A stretch of DNA of 58,515 bases from Naasia sp. (GCA_025463675.1 JAODAX010000023.1:1-58515), one strand, 5' to 3'; numbered from the stretch's first letter, positions 17,130-26,549 are shown. The notes: generated by a model from the letters alone, not told the origin. Made by a program: numbers and translations.

Positions 17130-17261
17130 GCCCGCACCCTACGCCCGTCGGCTGCGTCGGCCGCGTCGGCCGCGCGGCACGCTGCGGCCTCACGGCAACT
17201 CTGCAACGTTGCCGTTGAGCCGGAACGTTGCCGTCAGCGGCTTCAGCGGCGCTGCGGACCG

Positions 17262-18015
17262 TTACCGCACGTATCGCGCGGTCCCGTCGAAGACCGGCGT
17301 GTAGTCCCACGAGGTGCCGTTCCGGCGCATCGCATCGCATCGCATCGCATCGCATCGCATCGGCGACGATCGCCCGGGATCGGATGCTTTCCGCGCCTCG
17401 GGCCTCGAGCGCTTCGGGATCGAAGCGGCCGAGGGTTCGTCCACTCCCCCGGGTCGGCCTTCAGGTTGAGAGGAGCCGGTCGTGCCGATGGACGCAGATG
17501 TACTTGAGACTTCCCCGGCTCACCATGGAGCACGGCGCCCGCACCTTCTCAAGGTGGTACTCGGGAAACACCGGCACGTCCTCCCCGACGTCGCCGCCGA
17601 GGATCGGAAGGAGACTGCGCCCGTCGAGACGGGCGCGGCTCTCCGCCGGGACCGCCGCCAGGTCGAGCAGGGTGGGCAGCACGTCGATCAGCGACACCGG
17701 TTCTGGCACGGCCGTCCCCGCGGAGGCGCCGTTAGGGAAGGTCAGCGGGACGCGGACGCTCGGCTCGTAGAAGCAGCGCTTCTGCACCATGCCCCGCTCC
17801 CCCAGCATGTCGCCGTGATCGCTCGTGAACAGGATGACGGTGCGCTCCAGTTCGCCGGACGCCGCGAGCGCGGCGACCAGCTCGCGGACCTTGTCGTCCA
17901 CGTAGCTGAGGGTGGCGTAGTACGCGCGGCGCAGGGTCCGGAGCAGGAAGCGCCACCTGGTCGGCGAGGATCAGGAGGATGTTCGGCCTGCTGCGCCATC
18001 GCCCGCGTTCGCCAT
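17262..18015 (-). pseudogene. Decayed sulfatase (choline-sulfatase/arylsulfatase type)
   Basis: Pieces of one sulfatase appear in order on the minus strand but in different frames. First comes N-terminal RPNILLILADQ near 17995-17963, then, in another frame and without the usual few hundred residues between, WRFLLRTLRRAYYATLSYVD and the long C-terminal part SDHGDMLGERGM...VPLTF...SLIDVLPTLLDLA (17461-17901). The frame then changes again to ADPGEWTN, to RFDPEALEARG, and, after the GCATC array, to NGTSWDYTPVFDGTARYVR with a TAA at 17264. The catalytic Cys/Ser segment near the N-terminus is deleted. It is therefore inactive, a remnant with one large deletion and at least three frameshifts. Confidence 0.75.
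17327..17361. repeat. GCATC pentanucleotide array (7 copies) inside the sulfatase pseudogene
   Basis: Seven perfect GCATC units in tandem (GATGC on the coding strand). They fall within the DAM codons just before the RRNGTSWDY part of the sulfatase, and the frame differs on the two sides. A pentamer array shifts frame with each copy change unless three units are added, so this looks like slippage that broke the gene's 3' end. Confidence 0.85.
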
Positions 18016-18142
18016 GGCTCCGATCTACCACTCTCACCCGCTCGTCGGCGCGGTAGCAACGACCTCGCCGCACCCGATACAACTACCGCGCCGAGGGCGT
18101 TACTACCGCGGCCAGATCAGGGCGCGCGAGTATGCGGCCGGG

Positions 18143-21100
18143 TCAGCGGTCTCCGGGGGTAACCCTGCTGGGCGCACCGTAGAAGAGCCGCTCGAAAACG
18201 GTGCGGGAGCGCCGGGCCACCCGCAGGTACTCCTCTTCGAGGATCGCGGCGGAGCCCGCCGGGTAGCCGAGGAGGCGCGCGATCGCGTCGAGCTGGCGGT
18301 GGTCGGCGGGCAGCAGGTCCGCCGTCCTGTTGGTCCAGATCGTCATCGCCGAACGCAGCCGGGAGGCGAGCAGCCAGGCGGCGCGCAGCCGCTCCGCGTC
18401 GTGCACGTCCAGCAGGCCGGCCGCGGTCGCCGCGGTGAGGGCCTGCATCGTCGACTGGGTGCGCAGGCCCGGCACCGCGTGGGCGTGCCGCATCTGCAGC
18501 AGCTGCACCAGCCACTCGACGTCGCTGAGGGTGCCGCGCCCGAGCTTCAGGTGGCGTGCCGGGTCGGCGCCCTGCGGCAGCCGCTCGTTCTCCACGCGGG
18601 CCTTGATGCGCTTAATTTCGCGCACCTCCGCCTCCGGCACCTCCTGCGGGTAGCGGATCCGGTCAGCGAGGGCGGTGAAGTCGGCGACCAGGTCGTGGTC
18701 ACCCGCGACCCCGCGAGCCCGGAGCAGCGCCTGCGCCTCCCAGGTGAGCGACCAGCGCGCGTAGTACGCCTCGTACGAGCGCAGCGACCGGACGACCGGG
18801 CCGTTCTTGCCCTCCGGCCGGAGGCCGAGGTCGAGCTCCAGCGGCAGCCGGTGGTCGGTCGTCAGCCGCGTGATCTCGGCCACGATGTGTTCCGCCTTCG
18901 TCTGGGCGGAGTCGTTGGTCATGCCGGCGATCGGGCGGTGCACGTACATGATGTCGCTGTCCGAGCCGAAGCCGAGCTCGGCGCCGCCGTACCGGCCCAT
19001 CGCGATGATCGCGATCTCCGGCCACGGCCCGTCGTCACGGCGGATGCTGCGCAGCACCCCGGTCAGCAGCGCGCTCGTGACGCAGGCGAGCGCCTGACCG
19101 AGTTCCTCGATGCGCGCGACGCCGAGGATGCCGGCGAGGGCGAGCCGCAGCACCTCGCGCCGGCGCGCAGCACGCAGCGCGGTCGCCGCCGAGTCCCGGC
19201 TGTCGTGCCGGAGGACGATCGCGCTCGTCTCCTCCCGCAGGGCGTCCCAGCTACGCGGGCGCAGGTCCGCATCGTTCTCGAGCCAGCGCACCGCCTCCGG
19301 GTAGTTCTCGAGCAGCTCGACCACGTAGCGGGAGCCGGACAGTGCGACCGTGAGGCGATACGCCGCCTCCTTCGAGTCGCGCAGCATGCGGAGAAACCAG
19401 TGCGCGTCGCCGAGCGATTCGCTGATCCGCCGGAACGCGAGCAGCCCGCCGTCCGGGTCCGGCCCCTCCGCGAGCCACTGCAGGATCACCGGTAGCAGGG
19501 TGCGCTGGATGGCGGCCCGCCGGGACACCCCGACAGTGAGCGCGGCGATGTGGCCGAGCGCGCCGCGGGGGTCGCGGAAGCCGATGGCGGCGAGTCGCGC
19601 CTCCGCCTGAGCACTGGTGAGGGCGAGCTCCGGGCCGGGCATCCGCGCCACCGCGGACAGCAGCGGGCGGTAGAAGAGCCGCTCGTGCAGGCTGCGCACC
19701 GCCACCTTCGTGCGCAGCCAGCGCTCGCTCAAGTCGTCCGCCGTGCCGGCGAGGCCGGTCGCCCGAGCGAGGACGCGGAGCCGGTCCTCGGCGCGCGGCA
19801 TCAGGTGGGTGCGGCTCAGCCGGGCCAGCTGCAGCCGGTGCTCGAGCAGGCGCAGCAGCTTGTACTCCTCCGCGAACTCCGCGCCCTCCGCGCGGCCGAT
19901 GTAGCCCGCCTCCGCGAGGGCGTCGAGCGCGGTCAGCGTGGCGCGCTCCCGGACGCTCGGGTCGGAGCGCCCGTGCACCAGCTGCAGCAGCTGCACCGTG
20001 AACTCGATGTCGCGCAGCCCGCCGGCGCCGAGCTTCAGCTGCACGTCGGCCTCGTCAGCGGGGATGTTGGCGGTGACGCGCTCCCGCATCCGCTGGACCT
20101 GCTCCACGAAGCTCGGTCGCTCCGCGCTCGACCACACCTTCGGCGCGACCGCTTCGACGTAGCGCTCCCCCAGCTCCCGGTCGCCCGCCATCGCGCGGGC
20201 CTTGAGCAGGGCTTGGAACTCCCAGTCGCGCGCCCACCGCTCGTAATAGGCCAGATGGGAGTCGAGGGTGCGGACAAGCGCGCCGTTCTTGCCCTCCGGG
20301 CGCAGGTTCGCGTCGACTTCCCATAGGGGCGGCTCCACCGAAATCTCGTGGATGCCGCGCATGGTGAGCATGGCGAGCCGGGTGCCGACGGCGACGGCGC
20401 TGTCGACTCCCAGGTCGGTGCCTTGCGCGGGCTCCGCGACGAAGATCACGTCGACGTCGCTCACGTAGTTGAGTTCTCGCGCCCCCGCCTTGCCCATCCC
20501 GATGATCGCCAGGCGGGTGGCCGCGATCTGCTCGGGCGTGAACCGGCCGGGGCCCGCTCCCGGGCAGGCAGCGTCCGCCCGGGCCACGGCGAGAGAGGCG
20601 TCGAGTGCCCCGGCAGCGAGATCGGCGAGCATCCCCGTAACCGGCTGCACGGCCTGCAGGGGCTCGGCCTGCGCGAGATCCCATGCGGCGAGGCGCAGCA
20701 GGTGCCAGCGGTAGCGGGCGCGTAGCGCGATCCTTCCCTCATCTCCGCCGAGAGCCGCCACCCCAGCGTCGTCCGCGCGGACGGAACCGAGCAGGTCGGC
20801 GCGCAGCTGCTGGGCGGTGGGCACGGCGTCGAGCGGCCGGGCCAGCGCCTCGAAGCCCTCCGGCCGGCGCATCAGGTACTCGGCGAGGCCGGTCGACGCG
20901 CCGAGGACGAGCAGCAGCCGGCGTGTGGTGCCCGCCGGCTCCAGCGCCGCCGTCACCTCGGCCGCGTGCCGCCGCGCGAGGCGCAGCAGCGCGTCGAGCG
21001 CCTGATCGGGGTCCGCGACGGTGCCGAGCAGCGGCAGCACCGACTCCGCGGAGGAGCCGGTGATCGCCTCCAGCTCGATGAGGCGGTCGCGGACGGTGCC

Positions 21101-21157
21101 GAGTTCGGCGAAGCCGAGGCGCGCCAGCTCGCTGAGGGTGGTCAGCTCGCGACGCAT
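18143..21157 (-). CDS. glnE: Bifunctional glutamine synthetase adenylyltransferase/deadenylylase
   Basis: The 1004-residue enzyme is close in length to the mycobacterial protein. It attaches and removes AMP on glutamine synthetase Y406. Two nucleotidyltransferase domains are visible: an N-terminal one with MGKAGARELNYVSDVDVIFV, and a C-terminal one with MGRYGGAELGFGSDSDIMYV, each followed by helical linker regions with RIKARVENERLP and RMRERVTANIP. It is transcribed after glnA2 with a 25-base gap, so the two form an operon. Its target glnA lies just beyond the sulfatase remnant in the same block. All key Asp residues are present. Confidence 0.95.
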   Translation of the reverse strand: MRRELTTLSELARLGFAELGTVRDRLIELEAITGSSAESVLPLLGTVADPDQALDALLRLARRHAAEVTAALEPAGTTRRLLLVLGASTGLAEYLMRRPEGFEALARPLDAVPTAQQLRADLLGSVRADDAGVAALGGDEGRIALRARYRWHLLRLAAWDLAQAEPLQAVQPVTGMLADLAAGALDASLAVARADAACPGAGPGRFTPEQIAATRLAIIGMGKAGARELNYVSDVDVIFVAEPAQGTDLGVDSAVAVGTRLAMLTMRGIHEISVEPPLWEVDANLRPEGKNGALVRTLDSHLAYYERWARDWEFQALLKARAMAGDRELGERYVEAVAPKVWSSAERPSFVEQVQRMRERVTANIPADEADVQLKLGAGGLRDIEFTVQLLQLVHGRSDPSVRERATLTALDALAEAGYIGRAEGAEFAEEYKLLRLLEHRLQLARLSRTHLMPRAEDRLRVLARATGLAGTADDLSERWLRTKVAVRSLHERLFYRPLLSAVARMPGPELALTSAQAEARLAAIGFRDPRGALGHIAALTVGVSRRAAIQRTLLPVILQWLAEGPDPDGGLLAFRRISESLGDAHWFLRMLRDSKEAAYRLTVALSGSRYVVELLENYPEAVRWLENDADLRPRSWDALREETSAIVLRHDSRDSAATALRAARRREVLRLALAGILGVARIEELGQALACVTSALLTGVLRSIRRDDGPWPEIAIIAMGRYGGAELGFGSDSDIMYVHRPIAGMTNDSAQTKAEHIVAEITRLTTDHRLPLELDLGLRPEGKNGPVVRSLRSYEAYYARWSLTWEAQALLRARGVAGDHDLVADFTALADRIRYPQEVPEAEVREIKRIKARVENERLPQGADPARHLKLGRGTLSDVEWLVQLLQMRHAHAVPGLRTQSTMQALTAATAAGLLDVHDAERLRAAWLLASRLRSAMTIWTNRTADLLPADHRQLDAIARLLGYPAGSAAILEEEYLRVARRSRTVFERLFYGAPSRVTPGDR

Positions 21158-21182
21158 CGGTGCAGACCGGGACGCGGAGCGG

Positions 21183-22538
21183 TCAGAGCATCTCCAGGTT
21201 CGACCGCAGCTCGTACGGCGTCACCTGGGCTCGGTAGTCGCGCCAGTCGCGGCGCTTGTTGAGCATCACGTAGTTGAAGACCTGCTCGCCGAGGGTCTCG
21301 GCGACCAGCTCCGACTCCTCCATATAGGAAATCGCGTGGTCGAGGCTCGCGGGCAGCGGATCGTAGCCGAGAGCGCGGCGCTCCGGATCGGTGAGCTCCC
21401 ACACGTTGTCTTCGGCCTCGGGCGGCAGCTCGTAGCCTTCCTCGACGCCTTTGAGGCCGGCGGCGAGCAGCAGCGAGAGCGCGAGGTACGGGTTCGCGGC
21501 GGAGTCGATGGCCCGGTATTCGACGCGGGAGGACTGGCCCTTGCCCGGCTTGTAGAGCGGCACGCGGACGAGAGCGGAGCGGTTGTTGTGGCCCCAGGTG
21601 ACGAAGCTCGGTGCCTCGCCCAGCTTGCTGTCGGTGGTGCCCCACAGCCGCTTGTACGAGTTCACGAACTGGTTGGTGACCGCCGTGATCTCGGGCGCGT
21701 GCTTGAGCAGGCCCGCGATGAACTGCCGGCCGATCGTCGACAGCTGGTACTGGGCGCCCGGGTCGAAGAACGCGTTGGTGTCGCCCTCGAACAGCGACAT
21801 GTGCATGTGCATGCCGCTGCCGGGCTCCGTCTGCAGCGGCTTGGGCATGAACGTCGCGTAGACGCCCTGCTCGATGGCCACCTCCTTGATGACGGTGCGG
21901 AAGGTCATGATGTTGTCGGCCGTGGTGAGCGCGTCGGCGTAGCGCAGGTCGATCTCGTTCTGGCCGGGGCCCGCCTCGTGGTGGCTGAACTCCACCGAGA
22001 TGCCGAGATCCTCGAGCATCCGCACGCTGCGGCGGCGGAAGTCGTGGGCGGTGCCGCCGGGGACGTTGTCGAAGTAGCCGGCGGAGTCGACGGGCTCGGG
22101 TCCGTGCGGGCCGAACTGGCTGGACTTCAGCAGGTAGAACTCGATCTCGGGGTGCGTGTAGAAGCTGAAACCGCGGTCCGCGGCCTTCGCCAGCGCGCGC
22201 TTCAGCACGTTGCGCGGGTCGGCCGCGTGCGGCTGGCCGTCCGGCGTGGTGATGTCGCAGAACATGCGCGCGGTCGGGTCGATCTCGCCCCGCCACGGCA
22301 GCACCTGGAAGGTGGTGGGGTCCGGGTGGGCGAGCACGTCCGCCTCGAACGCGCGAGTGAGGCCCTCGATCGCGGAGCCGTCGAAGCCGAGGCCTTCCGC
22401 GAACGCGCCCTCTACCTCGGCCGGCGCGATGGCGACCGACTTCAGGGTGCCGATCACGTCGGTGAACCAGAGGCGCACGAACTTGATGCCGCGTTCCTCG
22501 ATCGTGCGAAGGACGAAGTCGCGCTGCTTGTCGACCAC
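21183..22538 (-). CDS. glnA2: Glutamine synthetase-like ligase (GlnA2 type)
   Basis: A 451-residue GSI-family enzyme with FDGSAIEGL, EIEFYLL, GSGMHMHMSL and the SRVEYRAID region intact, so ligase chemistry (glutamate plus amine plus ATP) is expected. At the place of the adenylylation site it has NVWELTDPERR, with Trp instead of Tyr, so GlnE should not modify it. In Streptomyces, the GlnA2 homolog works as a gamma-glutamylpolyamine synthetase; whether this one makes glutamine or a gamma-glutamyl amine cannot be told here. It heads an operon with glnE, and diverges from nadE with a 65-base intergenic gap. Confidence 0.9.
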   Translation of the reverse strand: MVDKQRDFVLRTIEERGIKFVRLWFTDVIGTLKSVAIAPAEVEGAFAEGLGFDGSAIEGLTRAFEADVLAHPDPTTFQVLPWRGEIDPTARMFCDITTPDGQPHAADPRNVLKRALAKAADRGFSFYTHPEIEFYLLKSSQFGPHGPEPVDSAGYFDNVPGGTAHDFRRRSVRMLEDLGISVEFSHHEAGPGQNEIDLRYADALTTADNIMTFRTVIKEVAIEQGVYATFMPKPLQTEPGSGMHMHMSLFEGDTNAFFDPGAQYQLSTIGRQFIAGLLKHAPEITAVTNQFVNSYKRLWGTTDSKLGEAPSFVTWGHNNRSALVRVPLYKPGKGQSSRVEYRAIDSAANPYLALSLLLAAGLKGVEEGYELPPEAEDNVWELTDPERRALGYDPLPASLDHAISYMEESELVAETLGEQVFNYVMLNKRRDWRDYRAQVTPYELRSNLEML

Positions 22539-22590
22539 GGCTGGGGCCTCTCCTCGGATGGGCCCCAGGGGCCCGGAACTATCGCGTCAT

Positions 22591-22596
22591 TAGGCT
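22591..22596 (+). promoter_or_regulatory. -10 element TAGGCT, leaderless nadE promoter
   Basis: TAGGCT, seven bases, then ATG at 22604. This fixes the start at 22604 rather than the in-frame GTG at 22598, which would lie upstream of the transcription start. Confidence 0.6.
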
Positions 22597-22603
22597 AGTG
22601 GCT

Positions 22604-24334
22604 ATGCCGACAGTCCGCTTGGCGCTCGCCCAGACCAACCCCACCGTCGGCGCCTTCCGCGCGAACGCCGGCCGCATCGTCGAGTACGCGAGACGCGCGG
22701 CCGACGCCGGCGCCGATCTCGCCGTGTTCGGGGAGATGGCTCTCTCCGGCTACCCGATCGAGGACCTGGCGACGCGACCGTCCTTCCTCACCGAGAGCCG
22801 CGACGAGCTGCACCGGCTCGCCGCCCGCCTCGACGACGAAGGCCTCGGCACGCTGCCGGTCATCGTCGGCTTCCCGGACGGGCCGTTCGAGCCCCGCGTC
22901 GCGGGCACCGGGAGCGCGCCCTCCGCCATCGCCCAGAACTGCGCCGCCGTGCTCTACCGCGGCGAACTGGTCGCCCGGCAGGCCAAGTTCCACCTGCCCA
23001 ACTACTCGGTGTTCGACGAGTACCGCAACTTCATCCCAGGCGACGAGCTCACGGTGCTGCGCCTCGGCGACGTCGACGTCGCCCTCGCCATCTGCGAGGA
23101 CATCTGGCGCGACGGCGGCCCGGTGAGCCGGGTTTCCACCGCGGACGCCGGCATCCTCGTGGTGATCAACGGCTCTCCGTACGAGCGCGACAAGGACGAG
23201 GTGCGCCTGCCGCTGGTGCGCCGGCGGGCCGTGGAGACGGACACCGTGGTCGCGTATGTGAACCTCGTGGGCGGCCAGGACGACCTCGTCTTCGACGGCG
23301 ACTCGGTGGTCGTCGACCAGGCCGGCGAGATCCTCGCGCGTGCCCCGCAGTTCACCGAGCACCTCCTCCTCGTCGACGTCGAGGCGGCGGACGTGACCGA
23401 GCCCACCCTGACCCGGGGCATCCGGCACGTCGAGCTGCCCCGCCGGGCGGTGGAACGGCAGCCGCTCCCCCGCGACATCGCCCAGCTGCCGGACGACCGC
23501 GCGCAGGTGTGGAACGCGCTCGTGCTGGGGCTCCGCGACTACGTGGAGAAGAACGGGTTCCCCGGGGTGCTGCTGGGGCTGTCCGGCGGCATCGACTCCT
23601 CCCTCGTCGCCGCGATAGCCGTCGACGCGGTCGGCGCCGACCGGGTGCACGGCGTCTCCATGCCGAGCCGCTGGTCGTCCCAGCATTCGCGGAGCGACGC
23701 CGACGACCTGGCCGAGCGCACCGGGCTGCGCTACCGGACGCAGGCGATCGCCGACCTCGTCGAGCCCTTCGACCGGGAGCTGGCCCTCACCGGCCTCGCC
23801 GCCGAGAACATCCAGGCGCGGGCCCGTGGCATGGTGCTCATGTCGATCTCCAACATGGAGGGCCAGCTCGTGCTGACCACCGGCAACAAGACGGAGCTCG
23901 CGGTCGGCTACTCGACCATCTACGGCGACTCGGTCGGCGGCTTCAACCCGCTCAAGGACGTGCCGAAGACCCTCGTCTGGGAGCTGGCGCGCTGGCGCAA
24001 CGAGGCCGCCGAGGCGCGCGGCGAGACGCCGCCGATCCCGGAGAACTCGATCGTGAAGCCGCCATCGGCGGAACTGCGGCCAGGCCAGACCGACCAGGAT
24101 TCGCTGCCGCCGTACGAGGTGCTCGATGCGATCCTCGACGCGTTCATCGGTCGGCGGTTCGGCCCGACCGACATCGCCGATCTCGGCTACGACCCGCAGC
24201 TCGTCGAGCAGGTGATCCGGCTCGTCGACCGATCCGAGTGGAAGCGCCGACAGAGCGCGATCGGCACGAAGATCTCGCAGATGGCCTTCGGCCGCGACCG
24301 CCGCCTCCCCATCACGTACCGCCACGGCGGCTGA
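22604..24334 (+). CDS. nadE: Glutamine-dependent NAD+ synthase
   Basis: The 576-residue two-domain enzyme amidates nicotinate adenine dinucleotide to NAD+, using glutamine as ammonia source. The N-terminal nitrilase-like glutaminase domain (about 1-270) has E44, K128 and C164 (LAICEDIW). The C-terminal ATP pyrophosphatase domain has the GLSGGIDSS loop (about 325-333) and TGNKTELAVGY. It is shorter than the mycobacterial NadE (about 680 residues). It has its own leaderless promoter. Its last 23 bases overlap the convergent MFS gene. Confidence 0.94.
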   Translation: MPTVRLALAQTNPTVGAFRANAGRIVEYARRAADAGADLAVFGEMALSGYPIEDLATRPSFLTESRDELHRLAARLDDEGLGTLPVIVGFPDGPFEPRVAGTGSAPSAIAQNCAAVLYRGELVARQAKFHLPNYSVFDEYRNFIPGDELTVLRLGDVDVALAICEDIWRDGGPVSRVSTADAGILVVINGSPYERDKDEVRLPLVRRRAVETDTVVAYVNLVGGQDDLVFDGDSVVVDQAGEILARAPQFTEHLLLVDVEAADVTEPTLTRGIRHVELPRRAVERQPLPRDIAQLPDDRAQVWNALVLGLRDYVEKNGFPGVLLGLSGGIDSSLVAAIAVDAVGADRVHGVSMPSRWSSQHSRSDADDLAERTGLRYRTQAIADLVEPFDRELALTGLAAENIQARARGMVLMSISNMEGQLVLTTGNKTELAVGYSTIYGDSVGGFNPLKDVPKTLVWELARWRNEAAEARGETPPIPENSIVKPPSAELRPGQTDQDSLPPYEVLDAILDAFIGRRFGPTDIADLGYDPQLVEQVIRLVDRSEWKRRQSAIGTKISQMAFGRDRRLPITYRHGG

Positions 24335-25616
24335 GGAGGTAGGTGGCGGCGGTGCGGGGGCGCGGGACCGTGATGAGCGCAGCGGCGGTCACAAGGACCA
24401 GGACGCCCGAGGCGACCGAGAGGCCCGGGTAGCCGATCAGCGCGAGAACCGGGCCCGCGACGGCGGCGCCGACCGCGCCGCTCACGTTCATCACGAGGTC
24501 GGTGCGACCCTGCGTGCGCGTGCGGGCGGCGCCTGTCGTGAGGTCCGCGACGAGCGCCGAACCCGCCACCGTCGTCGCACTCCAGCCGAGACCCAGCAGC
24601 GCGAGCCCGACCGTGACGAGCGGCGCCGAGTGCCCGGCCGTCGCGGTCACTGCAACCGCTGCGGCGAGCAACGCCTGGCCGACCAGGATCGTGCGGATCC
24701 TGCCGAACCGGTCGCTCAGCCAGCCGAACACGGGCGACAGCGCGTACATGCCGGCGACGTGGAGGCTGATGCTCACACCGATCACGGTCAGCGAGGTGCC
24801 GCCGTGGACGAGATGCACGGGGCTCATCGACATGACCGACATCATGACCGCGTGGCTCGCGGCGATCGCGGCGATGGCCAGGACCACGAGCGAGCGGGCA
24901 GCGACTCCCCCGCCAGCCACCGGACTCGGCGCGGCCGGCAGCCGACGGCTGAGGAGGAGCGGGTCGGGGCGCAGACCGAAGACGAAGGCGGCGGCCGCGA
25001 GGACCTGTGCCGCGACGGCGATGACGAACGAGCCGGTCAGCTCCGGCATGTGGAGCGCCCCGGCGATGACCTCGCCCGGTCCGAAGAGGTTGGGCCCGGC
25101 GACGGCACCCAGGGTCGTCGACCACACCACGAGGGACAGGTCGCGGCCGCGATGGCGGGGATGGGCGAGGTCGGTGGCGGCGAAGCGGGTCTGGAGGTTG
25201 ACGGCTGCGCCGACGCCGACCAGCCCGAAGCCGACCAGCAGCAGCGGGAAGGACGGCAGGGCAGCCGAGAGAACGGTGAGGATGACGCCGACGGCGGAGA
25301 CGAGGATGCCGCCCGACAGCGCAGCTCTGCGGCCGCGCCGATGGGCGATGCGCGCGAGCGGCACCGCGGCTACGGCCGCGCCGAGGGTGCTCATGGTGGC
25401 GGCGCCGCCCGCCCAGGCCTCCGAGCCGGACACCTCGGTCGCCAGGACCGACCCGACCGAGTAGATCGTGCCGATCGCGACGCCCCCGGTGATCTGCCCG
25501 AAGATCAACACCCCGACGGTGCGCCGCTGCACCCGGACCAGGTCCGGCAGCTGCGCGGCCTCCTGGCTCTCGGGCGTTCCTACGTGACCGGCCACACTGC
25601 CGGCTGCTCGATCCAT
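24312..25616 (-). CDS. MFS transporter
   Basis: The 434-residue protein has about 12 membrane helices, with a SDRFGRIRTIL loop between helices in the second half and GARTRTQGRTDLVMN near helix 10. Both the pattern and the LGLGWSATTVAGSALV helix are typical of a large family of uncharacterised actinobacterial MFS permeases. A leaderless promoter (TAGCGT six bases before the ATG) fixes the start at 25616. It diverges from the lipoprotein at 25741, and its 3' end overlaps nadE by 23 bases. Substrate unknown. Confidence 0.85.
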   Translation of the reverse strand: MDRAAGSVAGHVGTPESQEAAQLPDLVRVQRRTVGVLIFGQITGGVAIGTIYSVGSVLATEVSGSEAWAGGAATMSTLGAAVAAVPLARIAHRRGRRAALSGGILVSAVGVILTVLSAALPSFPLLLVGFGLVGVGAAVNLQTRFAATDLAHPRHRGRDLSLVVWSTTLGAVAGPNLFGPGEVIAGALHMPELTGSFVIAVAAQVLAAAAFVFGLRPDPLLLSRRLPAAPSPVAGGGVAARSLVVLAIAAIAASHAVMMSVMSMSPVHLVHGGTSLTVIGVSISLHVAGMYALSPVFGWLSDRFGRIRTILVGQALLAAAVAVTATAGHSAPLVTVGLALLGLGWSATTVAGSALVADLTTGAARTRTQGRTDLVMNVSGAVGAAVAGPVLALIGYPGLSVASGVLVLVTAAALITVPRPRTAATYLLSRRGGT

Positions 25617-25622
25617 GCCGCC

Positions 25623-25628
25623 ACGCTA
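25623..25628 (-). promoter_or_regulatory. -10 element TAGCGT, leaderless MFS promoter
   Basis: On the minus strand TAGCGT is followed by six bases (GGCGGC) and the ATG at 25616. Confidence 0.5.
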
Positions 25629-25728
25629 GCGCCGCCGCGTCCTCCGCGGACTCCGGACGGGCGGTCCGGACGACAGGCCCGATCAGCGGGCCGTACGCAC
25701 CGGGGTGCCGCGTGTCGCCGGGTGCGCC

Positions 25729-25734
25729 TAGCGT
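25729..25734 (+). promoter_or_regulatory. -10 element TAGCGT, leaderless lipoprotein promoter
   Basis: TAGCGT, six bases, then ATG at 25741. It is divergent from the same hexamer at 25623-25628. Confidence 0.5.
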
Positions 25735-25740
25735 GGATGC

Positions 25741-26508
25741 ATGCGACGACGCGCCATTCCCCGAGCTGCGGCGCTCGCCGCTGCGATCGGCGCTCTCGCC
25801 GGCTGTGCGTCACCGCCGACCACCACGTACACCGCTGCGAACGGCGCGAGCGTCACCGTCGACTGGCGCGAGTACCCCGGGCATGCCGACCAGGACCCGG
25901 ACCAGGTGCTGCAGGCGCCGGTCGCCGAGGAGGTGGCCGAGCGTGCCGAGAACGTCTTGGGGGCGATCGAACGCCGGCTGGCCGAGGAGTTCGGCTTCGA
26001 CTGGGAGGACGGCCCGGGCGAATCGGTGCTCGTGCGCACCGGGGGCAACGGCTACGGCGGCGACAGCCTCTACGTGGTCTACAACTCGACGACGCGCGAA
26101 TCGCTGACGGTGCCCGACTTCGCTGACTGGAATCGGGTGCTGGAGATCGTGGACGCGGTCGCCCCCGCCTACGGGTTCGAGCCGGTCCGGCTCGATTCGG
26201 TGTCGGTCACGGGTGAGGAGTACGGCGTCGGGCCCGAGCAGAAGGACGAGAAAGGAGCCTGGCAGTGGAACGGCGTCGCTCTCGCGCCCGGTCAGTGGCT
26301 GAGCGTCGGCGTCGTCGACGTGGAGCGGGACGCGAGCGGCGAGGCGGCGGAGGAGATGGCGGGGTCGGTCGAGCACGGCTGGAATCCGCGCTCGGTGTCG
26401 CTCTCCTATGGTGCCACCACCCTGCACCACCGCGACCGCGCCTCCTTCCTCGAACGGCTCGCGCCGTTCCAGGGCCTCCCCCGACCGGAGCCGACCACCT
26501 CCGACTGA
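25741..26508 (+). CDS. Putative lipoprotein of unknown function
   Basis: The 255-residue protein has a classical lipoprotein signal: three Arg residues, a hydrophobic stretch and lipobox LAGC (residues 19-22). The mature part is acidic and has a strand-rich pattern, with NGYGGDSLYVVYNSTTRESLTVPDFADWNRV in the centre. No enzyme motif is visible. It lies just upstream of panB but panB has its own promoter. It is exported and membrane-anchored; I do not recognise the family. Confidence 0.75.
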   Translation: MRRRAIPRAAALAAAIGALAGCASPPTTTYTAANGASVTVDWREYPGHADQDPDQVLQAPVAEEVAERAENVLGAIERRLAEEFGFDWEDGPGESVLVRTGGNGYGGDSLYVVYNSTTRESLTVPDFADWNRVLEIVDAVAPAYGFEPVRLDSVSVTGEEYGVGPEQKDEKGAWQWNGVALAPGQWLSVGVVDVERDASGEAAEEMAGSVEHGWNPRSVSLSYGATTLHHRDRASFLERLAPFQGLPRPEPTTSD

Positions 26509-26537
26509 CCGCTCCAGCCGACCTGCCGGCGCCCCCA

Positions 26538-26543
26538 TAGGAT
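26538..26543 (+). promoter_or_regulatory. -10 element TAGGAT, leaderless panB promoter
   Basis: TAGGAT, six bases, then ATG at 26550; no ribosome site precedes the start. Confidence 0.55.
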
Positions 26544-26549
26544 GAGCGC

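Noticed and set aside
16648-17355. Long minus-strand frame beginning with repeated MRCDA units
   Set aside because: It is the GCATC array read in one frame plus the antisense/shifted frame of the META lipoprotein; no homology or start site supports it.
17461-17901. Intact 146-residue sulfatase-like gene
   Set aside because: It contains only the C-terminal part of a sulfatase, starts inside a helix, and the remaining pieces lie in other frames, so it was merged into a pseudogene.
18014-19495. Very long plus-strand open frame opposite glnE
   Set aside because: Shadow of glnE caused by high GC; composition is Arg/Gly/Val-rich and no ribosome site or domain is present.
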